Below are positions 38,601 through 50,800 of a DNA stretch of 64,000 nucleotides, piece after piece. The DNA lies in NCBI GenBank assembly GCA_008711295.1, contig VUYV01000035.1, positions 4,038,809 to 4,102,808 of the forward strand, in the 5' to 3' direction. Origin of the DNA: Anarhynchus alexandrinus. Taxonomy: Eukaryota > Chordata > Aves > Charadriiformes > Charadriidae. A program made the translations under genes and the position numbers. Every line of letters starts with the position of its first letter. Within the stretch, counting starts at the first letter, position 1. The notes under the pieces are model-generated. The model made no database searches and had not been told where the DNA came from. It worked only from the letters and a program-made list of their open reading frames with translations.

Positions 38601-38997
38601 GCCCCCAAGGGTCAATTCCACGCAGCAAGACTCCCCACTCTCTAATTATTCACGTTCTTCCACAACCAGCCTCATTATCTAGTGAGCTACTGTCAGCTGA
38701 GGCTGATTTTTCAATTATTTAAAGAGACATTGTCAGCTCAACTATGCTCTATTTACATACACAAAATCAATAATCTCTTTTCCATTACCTGTGCTATGTC
38801 TGCTTCAAATGCTCCTCTGAAATTTGGATACGGGCAGCGGACGTTGTCTTCTTTACAGTAAATACCCCAGAGAGGTGCTCTGGTGACCCACGTAAGGGCT
38901 GGGCTACTCAGACATGTGAATGAAGATAAAGTGTTGCCAATGGGATACATTGCTGGAATGTCCTTAGTTTCATGGCTTAGCTAGAAGGTCAGAGACA

Positions 38998-39017
38998 TAC
39001 ATATATATATATATACA
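38998..39017 (+). repeat. AT microsatellite at left edge of CR1
   Basis: A run of TA dinucleotides ends where the CR1 fragment begins. Similar ATATATATACATATATAT follows the element's right end. The CR1 therefore sits inside AT-dinucleotide DNA, and the flanks could be a target-site duplication lengthened by slippage. Confidence 0.8.
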
Positions 39018-39327
39018 GGAGAGCTGGGGAAGGACTTTTTACTGGGGCATGTAGTGATAGGACAAGGGGGAATAGCTTCAAACTGGAGAGGGCAAGTTTA
39101 GATTGAATATTAGGAAGAAGTTTTTCACTTTGAGGGTGGTGAGGCACTGGCACAGGTTGCCCAGAAAGGTTGTTGAGGCCCCATCCCTGGAGGTGTTCAA
39201 GGCCAGGCTGGACGTGGCCTTGGGCAACCTGGTCTGGTGGGAGGTGTCCCTGCCCATGGCAGGGGGGTTGGAACTCGATGATCTTCAAGGTCCTTTCCAA
39301 CCTAAACCATTCTATGATTCTATGATT
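39018..39327 (+). mobile_element. CR1 LINE 3' fragment, plus strand
   Basis: The 310 bp runs from GGAGAGCTGGGGAAGGAC through GACAAGGGGGAATAGC, TTGAGGGTGGTGAGGCACTG, CAGGTTGCCCAGAAAGG and CATGGCAGGGGGGTTGGAAC, and ends ACCATTCTATGATTCTATGATT. This is the complete avian CR1 3' terminus with its direct-repeat tail. The fragment is 5'-truncated, as most CR1 copies are, and lacks the reverse transcriptase. It closely matches the oppositely oriented copy at 46153-46420. Confidence 0.96.
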
Positions 39328-39358
39328 ATATATATACATATATATTTTTTTTTTTCTC
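39328..39358 (+). repeat. AT-rich microsatellite and T run at right edge of CR1
   Basis: ATATATATACATATATAT is followed by about 11 T. It continues the dinucleotide tract interrupted by the CR1 insertion. Confidence 0.75.
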
Positions 39359-42074
39359 AGAGCTACCATTGAAGAGTTTGAAATTTAGAAAACGTTTTGC
39401 TCCTGACTTAGAAAAGGGTTCTTCCTGTAACCTAGCAGGGGACAGAAGATAGTCTAAGTGGGGGAAATTGTTCCCAAGAACCGTGGTTCCTGGCTCCTTG
39501 TTATAATAACAAGCAATCGGGGTATTAAAGAATCAAAGGACCAGAAAAGGCTATGAGGGTCCCTTGCAGTTCATCTATTTGGAGGAGGTATGTGCAAGGT
39601 CCACGTGCTCTGGGAAGGCATCCATGGCCTCAGGTTGGGTAGAGGGGAATCCCAGCTTCTTCCATCTATGCATCTCTTCAGGTACTCAAAAATTCCCCTT
39701 GCAAACCCTCCAGCAGGAATTACAATGCCATGAGCTGGGTTTTCCTCCACGTTATCCAGAGACCATCATCAAAGGGATTATGAAGAAATGCAGCCTGCGT
39801 GAGCTAAATGTCTCCAAGAATCCCACAAAATCCTGGCAGAATAACTGGGAAAAGGGCATTGGCTCCTACTCATCTCCTGCAGGGGTAAGAGAGACATTTG
39901 TAGCAAGTATCTTTTGTTCATCAATCTCAAAGAAATGATCCATATGTTAAGAATCATGTCTACATAGGGAACAAGGAGTATAGCCAAGATGACTGATACC
40001 ATGGGCCTTTTCCTCTCGTCTTCCAGATGAGTAAAGTAAGTACGTTGTGAAGTTTATTTTTTAAAACAAGATCTACTCAGATTCCCAAAAACAACCAAAG
40101 GAAAACAATCATAAAGAACACAGAAAAAAACCCTCTCCTGAGACACATTGGTATTCCATGCTGTGAATTGCCGTGTCTTCACATTTCATCTCACAATGGC
40201 ACAGCGATAATGGAAGCCCGAACAAATTTCTTGAACCAGCAAGTCAGGCTCTTGGTAGAACACTTCGGATCATTTGTTGTCCTTCTGCTTTGATGTACTC
40301 TACAATCTCACACGAAATCAGGCTTCAGTGGGAACGGCCAGGCTCAACGTACCAAAGGCAATGGGCTCCCCTCCTAGGAAGCTAATCAAAACCATCCAGT
40401 GTCAGCGGAGGGAAGGCAAAAGCAAAGAACCGGCAAACAGCTAAATAAATACAATTGCTACCCCTTAAATAACCTTGTCACCAAAACACAGAAGTACACA
40501 GATAACTCGATCCTTCTTCTGAGCAAACACGCTGTGCGTATTTAACTTGACAGGTTTTTCAAGACTCATATTCCATAGCTTTCCATATTGTCCTCAGCAG
40601 GATACAGCCAACAGTCTGGAAAATAATATCTTCTCTAACTTCACTACTCCCTCCCCCACTTTTTTTTTTCTTGTAATCATCCATATTATTAATAGGAGGC
40701 AGCTGGTTCCTATTAATGTTGGGAAAAGTGGTCTATCTCAGGAATTATGGTTTAAATTGGCTTGTAGTCTGGGGGAATTAGCCATCTGCACCTGGCCTAA
40801 CATGGATATTTTCAGCCATACTAATCATAAACAGGGCTTTGTTCTAGTTGTGTCCACTTGGGTCTCTCACTCTGTCTTTTTTTTTCCCCTTAGAGGGTGA
40901 AAAAAAGAAGACGACGACAAAAAAAATCCCATTAACCCTTTCACAGTACTCATCAAAACCTAACTGCTTTGTTAGTGTCCTGTGTTTTATTTTGTGTTTG
41001 TAACTGAGCACATCATTTAAGTTTGAATGAGGCCCAGCACAAGTCCTGCAGCTTTTCAGAGGCTGAACAAAATTGGCAAGAGGAAGACCCAGTTGTTTGG
41101 CAAGACAACAGTGATTTAGCAATATCTTCATGACGTCCACACGAAGCGTAATACCGTGTGGGCAGGAAGGGCTGTGCATCAGAGTAAAACTGGAGAGAGG
41201 GAGGGTTGCAGTGCATAAAGCAAAACCACCAGGACATTGCGAATTGCTCTGAAGAACATGCTATACTGTAACGGGAATGTAGGTTTTGGGGGGTTCTTTT
41301 TTCCCTTCCTATCTAATGTCCACGTTTGCCAAAACCATTTTGTTTATTCCGTGCTTTTGGGTTGAGATAAGAAAAATGGATGCAAAGGTGAGTGAAAATA
41401 AATGACACCATCAGGTCAGAGGATTGCTTCTTTGTCTCACAGACTTGGCAGTGCAGGTATAAGCTCTATCCCATCGCCAAATTCTGTAGGGAATCCGCAG
41501 TTATAAGAATAAGTGGTTTATTCAAAAGAAGAACCAACCCAAATCTTTGACCACTTTTCTTTTTTTTTTTTTCTTTTAACCAGCTGGATCTTTATCAAGT
41601 TTTGTAAAAGACTGGACTTTCTCTCCCTCCACATCAATCTTCCTGCCTTAGTAATTATAAGTCACCCATGTTAATGTGTTTAAAAACTGTATAGACAAAG
41701 TCTGGGAGGATAGGTTCATCGGTGGCTATTAAATACAATGATCTGGACAAGATTTTTGGCTTGAAAGTCACTGATCTACTTCACACTGGAACCTGTGAGG
41801 CTCTGCCAAAGAACTGCTCAGTCTGCTCACGTCCAAATCTCCTGCCCTCCCTACAGACAGGATATTGCGTTAGCTGGGGCACTATAGATGATGGTACATA
41901 CGTGTATAAGGAAGTTTATTGCAAGCAAAAATACACACTTTAATCTGACAGGCACAGCCTCATCTATTGGTGTTTATTTTTCTACACAAAGCCATCTCCA
42001 CTGGCCACTTTTTGAGGAGCAGCACCCCTCCTCCACCCAGACTTACCCCTGGATTGAGGTGTCCAATCTAATTT
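39359..42074. other. Single-copy non-coding DNA between two CR1 fragments
   Basis: No gene or other element is recognised. Open frames of up to about 125 codons are scattered over both strands. T runs lie near 40660 and 41560. A short GACGAC stretch lies at 40908-40918. Confidence 0.5.
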
Positions 42075-42535
42075 TCACAGAATGGTCAGGGTTGGAAGGG
42101 ACCTCTGGAGCTCACCCAGTCCCACCCCCTGCCAGAGCAGGGGCACCTCCAGCAGTTGCAGAGGACGGCGTCCAGGCGGGTTTGGAATGGCTCCACAGTG
42201 GGAGACTCCCCCACCTCTCTGAGCAACCTGTGCCAGTGCTCTGCCACCCTCAAAGGAAAGAAGTCCCTCCTCATGTTTGGATGGAACTTCGTACATTCAG
42301 GTTTGTGCCCGTTACCTCTTGTCCTATCACTGGGCACCACTGAAAAAAGACTGTTCCCATCCCCCTGGCACCCTCCCTTTAAGTATTTATAAAATCCCCC
42401 CTCAGTCGTCTTTTCTCCAGACTAAAACCCCCCAAGTCCCTCAGTCTTTCCTCATAAGAGAGATGTTCCAATCCCCTAATCATCTTTGTAGCCCTAAATT
42501 TGTGCCAACAGACCGTCTCTCCAGTCCCCTCTCCA
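42075..42535 (-). mobile_element. CR1 LINE 3' fragment, minus strand
   Basis: TCACAGAATGGTCAGGGTTG and GAAGGGACCTCTGGAGC are the reverse complement of a CR1 3' end. The match continues through TCTGAGCAACCTGTGCCAGTG, CCTCTTGTCCTATCACTGGG and TCCCTCAGTCTTTCCTCATA. At about 460 bp it is the longest CR1 piece here. Its sequence type (CCAGTCCCACCCCCTGCCAG...) differs from the 39 kb copy, so it is another subfamily. The 5' limit is uncertain by tens of bases because the match fades near 42510-42545. Confidence 0.94.
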
Positions 42536-45500
42536 TCAAACGCCAATCTGCAGGTCCTGGCAATGTATATCTCGAGCATAAGGAACTGGAGAGCTCCTTA
42601 CAATCCCCCCCTGCTCCCACCTGGCTGAGTGGCTGGGTCTAACGGGCTTGTTTGCTTGCTCAGGATCCAGCTGAGAAAAGAAGCAGAAATGCTGACCTCT
42701 CATGCAAGAGCCTGTCGCTACACTATTTGCAGCTTCTCTGGGATCAGGAAGTGCCAAAATCTCAGAAAGCAGCCTGGATCTTCCAGGCCAATTTAGAGTC
42801 TCAAGAGGCCCAACTAGTTTGGATAACCTACAGTCAGGCGTTACGATTTATGGGAGCTTATCCAAACCAAACTCTGATTCAAGTCACTCACCCAACAGTA
42901 ACCGAAACACCTCTCAGCACAAGGTGTGCTGCCAAGCACTAGCAACCAGCTACGAGATGGGGCCAGGAGGCATGGAGATGGGGTAGAGTCAGCTGGAGAT
43001 GGACTTCTGGAGCCGGGGCTTGGAACACAGGGAAGGTGCGTCACCCTTGTATTCCAACATGAGCAAACAGGTGGCAGCAGACGGGAATGAAGAATAATGG
43101 AAGTAGTTTTTAATAAGCAACTCTGTGAAACCAGTTTAGCGGCCCCCACACAGATGTAAATCAGAAGGAACTGGTTCGTGAGAGCAGGGAAGAGTGCTGA
43201 AGCCACAAAGGGGAAAAATGCAAACTACATCCACAGTGAAGGTCAGTGTAGGTCCCAGGGGGGGCTGCAGCTGAACGTCTGTGCCTCATCCTCTGCTGAA
43301 TGGCTCTACGGGAGCACCTTGTCTGCCCGAGCGTAGGGTTTAGTAAAACGGAATGAAAGGGAGGAGGTGGGGGCAGAAAGTCATCTTTAATCTTGGTGAG
43401 CTCTGAAGAGTTTACTGAGACAGCCACAAATTCCTGGAAATGAGATTTCCCACCTCTTCTGGGAGTAGGATTTAGGCATAGAAGCTAGAATAATGAATCT
43501 TGCACCAGAAAGGTATATTAAAAACAAAAAGAATAGCAATGACATAACTTCAATAACTGAGAGAAAAGGCACATGCAATCCCCAGATGTGTCTGTATTGG
43601 AGCTGCGTACAGTGTCCATGATTCAGACACAGTATCTCAAGGCAAATACAAACCAAAAGCAAGGACTCTCCTATGACTTGCTCCTTTGCCTGACTTCACC
43701 CACAACAGACCAGTCCATGACTTCCACCTGCTCTTAGTCTGCCTCTCTTCCTAATTGAGGTCCTCAGAGCTAATCTTCAGAGTAATTAGTACAGTGCCTG
43801 GTACACTGCAAACCTCCTCTCCGTCTGTACACTGGCTGGACAGTTATACACACTTCTTCTCCACGACAGTGCAAATCACAAAGACCAGAACAAAAAGCAC
43901 AAAAGCCAGAGACAAAGTCTCCTGGCTGAAGAGATGCAGCTGTGGAACGAACTTGCAGAGGAAATGAGACAAATCCAGTTAGAGCACCTTTGGGAAACAA
44001 TGAAAACCATTCCCCTTTTCCATCATAAGCAGGATGACATTCACAGCATCACCATCCCTCCACATCCGAAGGAAAGAGAACATTTTAACCATAAAGAAGA
44101 CAAGAACCAGAGATATCCCAAACTTACTTTTGCTGACTTTTTTTTTTCTTTCCCCCTCTCATGAGAAACAGTTTTATAATATATCTCTGTGATAACCGGA
44201 AGGATAAACCATCAGGAAGCTCAGTATAAGAGCAAGAAAAATACTAATGGCAAATATTTCAGGAGGTTGTGGAGCTACACAATTCCTTAAACCTAACCGG
44301 GAGATGAAGTAAGACAGGGGAGCGTGCAGACAAGGGAACTGGTTGGGAAGATTAATTTCTGTATCATAGCTGTGTAAAGAGCCCGTGGGTTTAATACAGT
44401 ACCTGAGGATTCACAGAAGGGCAGGACAGTAACCCGTGCTAAGGGCAGCACTAACAGGGTGTGATCTGGAGCCTATCCCAGGCCCTTGCCACAGGCCTTT
44501 TTCTGCCTGAGCCCTGCTTCTCATCTTGCCGCTGCACTCCAGGGTTTTTCCAAGCATGATGTCTCCCCTCTGGGCCCAGAGGAACTGAAATCTACCCCCT
44601 CAGGCTTGTTTCTTCTCAAAAGTAAAAACCCTAGGACTCACGTTCAGAATGCTCTTTCCTTCCCCATCCTCCCCAATTCAAGAGATGAACATCTTTCCAA
44701 GCATCTCAGAAATCCCTATTGCTTTTGGCTATTTTTTCCCCCCAAAGCTTTACTGGCTGTCTTGGCACTGTTTGCAATTGCTTATATAGCTGTAACCAAA
44801 TCAAAATCCTGTTGTCGTTAGCAATCCTGTCTAGCTCCCTACATGCCCCTTCTTCTACGATAGCAGCAGTTCTTTCCTTCTTTTCCCCTGTGAAGTTACC
44901 TCTCAGGAACACGCTTCCTCAAATAAGGTTTCCAGTCTTGCAGGCGCTGAAAGGAGGTGCCAGACTCATGGGTATCCACCAAGCCAGGGTTCCTGTGGGA
45001 GGCTGATTTGACTATGGAACATGTAGTTATTTCTATTCTTTCTTCTTGATCCTTACTGTCTTTATACGGAAACTGAGCTGATAAATTCAGTCGTCTTCTG
45101 GATGCTGTAGCTATCTGAAGGGCCCTATGCAGCCACCGAGCTCTGGGCAGGGTTATCACTCTGGGGAAGAAACCCCAAAGAACAACTTGCTTTGTAAGAG
45201 TGGAAGCAGAGAAGATGGATAGGTGCTCAGCAGCACCCAGAATTGAGAAGTCTATGAAATTTGTTAGCTGTATACCTATAGGGCCAGGATACCTGTGCAA
45301 ACCCAGGGAAAGGCATTCCTGAGCTTATGGGAGCAAACCACAAAGCCTTAAATGTCAAACTGGTAAAAGGAAGATAAAATGTGGCAGGGATTTGACTGGG
45401 GCAAGTACTCTAAGGAAATAGGAAATAAACGGCTGACCTTGAGATCGAGTGTGTATGGTATAGCCCAGATGACAGAGTAGAGATTTTAAATGAGTTTTAG

Positions 45501-46152
45501 TGGAGATGGAGATGCAGAAAGGATGAAAGAGAGATGAAAGAAAGGAAATCCACATACAGATGGGCTAGCAGGGTTTTTACTTTTGGTTGGGTTTTTTTCA
45601 TTTTGCTCCCTCTGTTCAGGAAAAGCTTGAAACAAATGGGTGATAAGCTGATGAATTCATGAAGCCCAACATTTATTCTCTGTTGTGACAAGAATATCCC
45701 AGCTTCAAAGCAAAGGCAGATGGGCCACAGCTCAGCAACAATCAGACACTGCCACAGAGAAACTAACTCACTGAAATTAAGGTGGAGAAATCAAGAGCCC
45801 AAAGGATCATTGACTCCTTAAGGCCATGGAAGACCTGCTAAAACTTATTTCTCTGTGTTGTGATGAACAAATAAAATAGAGAAAGCTCTTATGTGCATAT
45901 TTAATTAAGATAGGGAAAAAAACAGCTAAAGGGGTTGGGAACACAATTTATAGCTTTTGAGTGCTACATCTCCTTCCAGTTTTCCCTACATGTTGCTCTC
46001 AGGGAGTCGCCATCACCCAACAGCTACTTAATGATCTACCTGTAACGAATGTATTTGTTGTTTCCATCCTATTCCTGAATTGCTGTGCACATCCCCCTTG
46101 CAAATAGCCCTTATTGGCACATTTCAAAACCAAACATCCTGGAACACCCTAT
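42536..46152. other. Single-copy non-coding DNA between CR1 fragments
   Basis: No gene or recognisable element. Open frames at 42652-42986 and 44486-44821 lack known domains and overlap other open frames, so I treat them as chance. Confidence 0.5.
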
Positions 46153-46420
46153 ATCACAGAATCACAGAATGGTTTGGGCTGGAAGAGACCTTAAAGGTCA
46201 CCTAGTTCCAACCCTCCTGCCATGGGCAGGGACACCTCCCACCAGACCAGGTTGCTCAAAGCCCCATCCAGCCTGGCCATGAACACCTCCAGGGATGGAG
46301 TTTCCACAACTTCTCTGGGAAATCTGTTCCAGTGTCTCACCACCCTCAGAGTGAAAAATTTCTTCCTGATATCTATTCTAAATCTCCCTTCTTCCAGACT
46401 GAGCTTACCCTCTGATCATA
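46153..46420 (-). mobile_element. CR1 LINE 3' fragment, minus strand
   Basis: ATCACAGAATCACAGAATGG, then GGGCTGGAAGAGACCTTAAA, CCCTCCTGCCATGGGCAGGG and CACCAGACCAGGTTGCTC form a clear CR1 3' end on the minus strand, with two copies of the terminal octamer-type repeat. It belongs to the same type as the plus-strand copy at 39018-39327, so the two make an inverted pair about 7 kb apart. It is truncated at its 5' side near AAATCTCCCTTCTTCCAG and does not code. Confidence 0.95.
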
Positions 46421-47765
46421 CGTAGTTTGTGCTTCAAGAAGAGGGCTTCATGTTGCCAGCCTCATCACGCAAGGGCCTCTGAAAATCATGCTGCTTGGCT
46501 CCAGCAAAAATGCAATCTTGTAGCAAAATAAACAGAAGAAAAAGCTCCTAATAGCACAAAGACCTAATTCAGGGAGTAGATTTCATTATGGGAATAGCAC
46601 ATGTCTGTCTTACAGACCTTAGAGTATCCCACACACTTTGCTTATTTCAGAACCTGATTCCATGAAACGAAACACTGCAGGATAATCATATTTATTTGTT
46701 TGGTTTTCCACTTTGTTCAGTTATCCCAGCTTAAATCTAAGCCAAATGTTACACTAAAAGAAAACCCCATGGATATACATGTTTTTTGATTTACTAACAG
46801 GAGTAAGAAAATAGGTTACAACAGCCAAGACCAGAGGTCCTCATTTGTAACCATTTATCCGCCTGTAGTTAAAGGTCACCCACAAATTATAGACTGCGGG
46901 TTCTAGCACCGTTTTATATATATAAATATACACGTGTATATTTACAACTGCTGCATACTTATTTTCCACAGTGTGGTGCCCAATGTTTCTGCTACAGCCT
47001 GAAACGGAGCTGCCGCACAGGAGGGCTGACTGGTGCTATATTTAACACAGAGGAACTTTTTTCATCGGGTGGAAGTGGGATGAGAGGAGGAGGAGAGGCA
47101 ACACGGTAAAATCAGTTGTGCCCGAGACAACCAAAGGTAACTGTTGTGGTTTTCTGAGCTAAACGGCTGCTGGTGTCCCAGATGAAACAGAGAAACAAAC
47201 CTAGAAAGCCACACCATTAAGAAACCACTCACCAAAACAGAAAAAAAACAACCCTAGTTTGCAACTATTCCTATCCATTTTTTAAATGGAGAAATTAGAA
47301 TTACAAGCTGAAGCCCTAAACAGCAGAATGTCTAAATAACAACCAGATTTTTGAAGAATTATAAAATTGAGGGGATATTACTTACATTCTCATTTATGAT
47401 TCTTTAGGCATGAGACTTTCAACGTTTCTCAGCAGCTCCTGCCATTCGCAAAACCGAAAACCTGCATTCTCAGGAAAACACACGACTCCGGGAATCAACA
47501 CTAAGAAAAACTGTAAATACTGTGGGACTAGCACTAGAACTGTGAAACTGGGCAGTAAGCCTGTATAAATTGATTACCCAGCAAGCTTATATGGTTGGTG
47601 AAATTATTAATGAGTAATTTGTAGTCACCTATGAAAAAAAAGGGAGCTATCAGGTTAAGCAGATGGTGTGTTACCGTGCAGTGAACACTTGTGCAAGCGA
47701 GATGCAGCCTCTAGATTATTTATAACTTGCCATTTGAAATTAGACTTCAAAGCTGACCATGCTTT
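46421..47765. other. Single-copy non-coding DNA
   Basis: No gene is recognised. An AT-rich alternating purine-pyrimidine stretch (TATATATAAATATACACGTG) lies at about 46917-46940. Confidence 0.5.
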
Positions 47766-47827
47766 GAGCGAGGGTTGGTCTAGATGACCTCTAGAGGTCT
47801 CTTCCAACCTGAAATATTCTGTGATTT
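47766..47827 (+). mobile_element. CR1 LINE 3' terminal remnant, plus strand
   Basis: GAGCGAGGGTTGGTCTAGAT, then GACCTCTAGAGGTCTCTTCC and AACCTGAAATATTCTGTGAT are the last 60 or so bases of a CR1 3' end. Only this tail is present, which is typical of severe 5' truncation during target-primed reverse transcription. Confidence 0.88.
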
Positions 47828-50800
47828 TAAGGTTTTGGCATATATCTCTCCTCAAGTTGAGGGGGGGAGGAAGTAATTTCAAAATGCACAAAGGAGGCAA
47901 TCCTGGTTGAAAAGCAAGTGGTGAGAAAAAAATGAGGTTTTTATGTTTGGGGTTTAAATAATAACCTCCCTGCAAAATATTTTTTGAAGTTTTGACATTT
48001 TCTAAGCACTTCTTCACAGAAATGATATAGCTCCTTCACTTCTGTGCTGCTAGGTGAGGTTTATTGCGGGGTTGTTCGCTATGTTAAGGGATTGCACATA
48101 CTCTGCTGCAGTAGGTACAGACTGACACCATCTCCCTTTGAACTCCTCCAGCTCCTTCTCTTAGCCTCTAGTTTTATTTCTGGTCAGACTTTTCATGAAA
48201 AGTCACAGCACATTTCCTAAGTCCTGAAAGGTAATTTAGGTTTTCTTGCAGACCCAACTGTCCTGCACACTCTCCCCAGGAAGAATAACTGGAGAAAATA
48301 TCGGACCTTGTGTTTCTTACAAAAGAAGCAGATTTGTCTAATTTAAAAACCATCTTTCATATTCTAGATTTAAATGGACACTCCTCACTTTGCTTTTTCC
48401 TTGCTCTCACCTCCCATTCCTGTGGAGGCACCAGGGCCCCAAGCGAGCCGAGATGTGGTGGCCAGAGAGCACCTCAGCAGCTCGGTGGGAGCATGGACAG
48501 TCCCACACGGTGGCAGCTGCCTGTGCTGCCTGCCTCGCGTGGGCAGCCTGAGCACCGTGCCTATCCAGAGGGTAAAGACATAAATATACGGCATTCCACC
48601 CCAAAGGTGGGAAATCCAAGCACGGCGCACAGAGGGCAAAGAGAGAAGAAGCCAAACCCCACTTTTCTCCTCGTTTTCTGCTCCCTTCGAGAATCACACA
48701 AGTACAAACCCATGAAAACAATAACCCCAGCTGCAAAGGCAATGAAGCAATTTGTTAGGGAGATGACATTTTTAATGAGAAACACTTGCTGGAGGAGAAC
48801 AAAAGGCCCTGTTTGGTCAGAGAGATGCTCTTGATACTCCTCTGAAGTGCATGAAAAAGTAATTTCATTTAAGCGTCATACACAGAGCAGCTGAATTTCC
48901 TGAGGCTCCAGATGTTGTCCTGTGCAGATGCTGAACAAATGGAACTCTGTCCTGATGAAATGAAAAGAAAAAAGCAAAGCTTCCTAAAGCAAAAGCCATG
49001 CACCAGAATATTTCACATCTTAAAAGAAGAAAAAGAGGGACAAAAAAAAAAAAGAGAAAACCATGCAAACTGGGGAGAAAGGAAGTTCTCGAAAGTAGCA
49101 ATATTTTATTGGACATAGGGTAAACTGTTCTTAATTGCCCTATAGATAATTGAAGGAGACGTGAATCTAGATTTGCAAAATACCAAGTTCTGGCTCTGAC
49201 GCCTCTTTTTCTTGGCTTCGCGCTGTTTCTCTTTGACAGTTATCTGGCTGTGATTACACCCATTTTGTTCCCTAGGAAGGGGCAGATTCTGCAAACTTTC
49301 ACTGGGCCAGAAGTTACTGGAACTTTCCTGGGGTGAGTGACGGATTCAGAATCAGCAACTGAAAAACTATAATCAATATTTCACCGTGTTGCTCGTACGG
49401 TAAAAGCGCAAGCCTGCTACCTAACTGGAGATTACACAAGTTTATTTCCTGAATTTTGGGGAGGGTGAGGGGCTTAGTGCCTCAGTGGTAAAAGCTTTTG
49501 AAATAAGAGATGAGACCAAGATCAGCTCTCATGTTAATGAAGACTAATGAAATATAATGACCTTGATACTCAGATACTTCATTCCTGAACTTTGGGGTGA
49601 GTGACAGAAGTAGACGTAGATGATTATGGCTTTGTAAGCCATACAGGGCCTCTACAGATTCTGATGTAACTCAGAATAGCCTTAGGCCTCCTGGCTTACA
49701 CTCTATTTTTTTTTTCCTGCCCTTGTAGACTCTGAAAAATGGAGACTATTCACTCTTTCTTCTGAAGAGCAAGTCTCCTTCTGACACAGCACTATCCTTT
49801 CGCTAAGTGGTAGCAGATGACAGAGTCTAAAGCACTGCACGAACACGAGAGCATTCCTACCTCTTACACAGGGCCCCTTGCTAAGAAGCAAGGCTGTCAC
49901 AGGCAACTCTGCCTTCAAAAAAAAAAAAAAAAGCAGTAATAAAAGCCAGGTTTGTGATGCCGGTCCATCAGCAGGTGGTACTGTGTAGTCAGTTTATAGA
50001 GAACAAAGTGAGAACGATATTGTTTTAAAGCGGAATTTGGAATAGGCGCTGAGCATCACATCTGACACCGACCCGACGGGCAAAGCTAGAGGACCGACAC
50101 ACCAGAGTGCACGCTGAAGGAGAAGGAAGCAAGCCAATGGGTGTGTTAAGTAGATCTGAATAAGAACAGAGCTCAAAACTTTAAAAAAGAAAACAACTTA
50201 GTGCATGCAAGTTATGAGAAACTGGGGACTGAGCTTTTGTTTCTCTCTGTTGAGAGGTGGATGTAACACCAGGCTGAGAGCAGCTGCCTTCCGGCACAGA
50301 GGGAAGAAGATGCTTCCAGTATAGTCCCCCCAGTCAGACAGAAGCCATCTCAGGGTTTAGACAAGAAAGCAGATCAGAGGACGGAGAAAGAGCATTCCTT
50401 GTTTCTTGTAAAAGAAATTCAACACAGGCCAGATGAGCTCATTTTGTCCAAATTCAGTCAAACCTGATTCTTAGATGACCTAACGTAAACATCAGCAAAC
50501 CAGGTAACAGCCGTGGTGCTGGTGGCTCACAGAGGAGCATTGTGCTTTGGAGAAACCTGCTTGAAGCAATTCAATAAAAGTGAATTGACCTTAGGATGGA
50601 AAAATCAATTTTTACAGAATTATTGGGTGTGATCTAATGACTGTACTGAATAACCCAAATTCCAACAATAGGTAATGCTTTTAAGCATGTTACCAGGTTT
50701 TGTTTCATGCATACACTGCCAAAATAATCCCTTTGCATACATAGAAAGTAGTCAGTGAAACTTAACTTCTGGTAAGCACTTATGAGAGACTTCTACAGGC

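Larger units (their letters stand above)
19563..38997. other. Long single-copy non-coding stretch, no gene recognised
   Basis: Over 19 kb I find no exon chain, tRNA or recognisable young transposon. What can be seen: a diverged MIR-like stretch at 23391-23465, A-rich local duplications at about 21685-21712, purine- and AT-rich simple sequence near 25940-25980 and 31270-31300, a GATA/GACA-type microsatellite at 35647-35680, and AT-rich CNE-like stretches at about 30030-30200 and 33000-33060. A 103 bp segment at 28331-28433 has splice-like ends and is discussed as a finding. The stretch looks like intergenic or intronic DNA. Confidence 0.55.

Noticed and set aside
48310..48834. 174-codon open frame on the plus strand
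   Set aside because: Several other frames on both strands are open over the same GC-rich 300 bp, and the translation has no recognisable family signature or coding-like bias.
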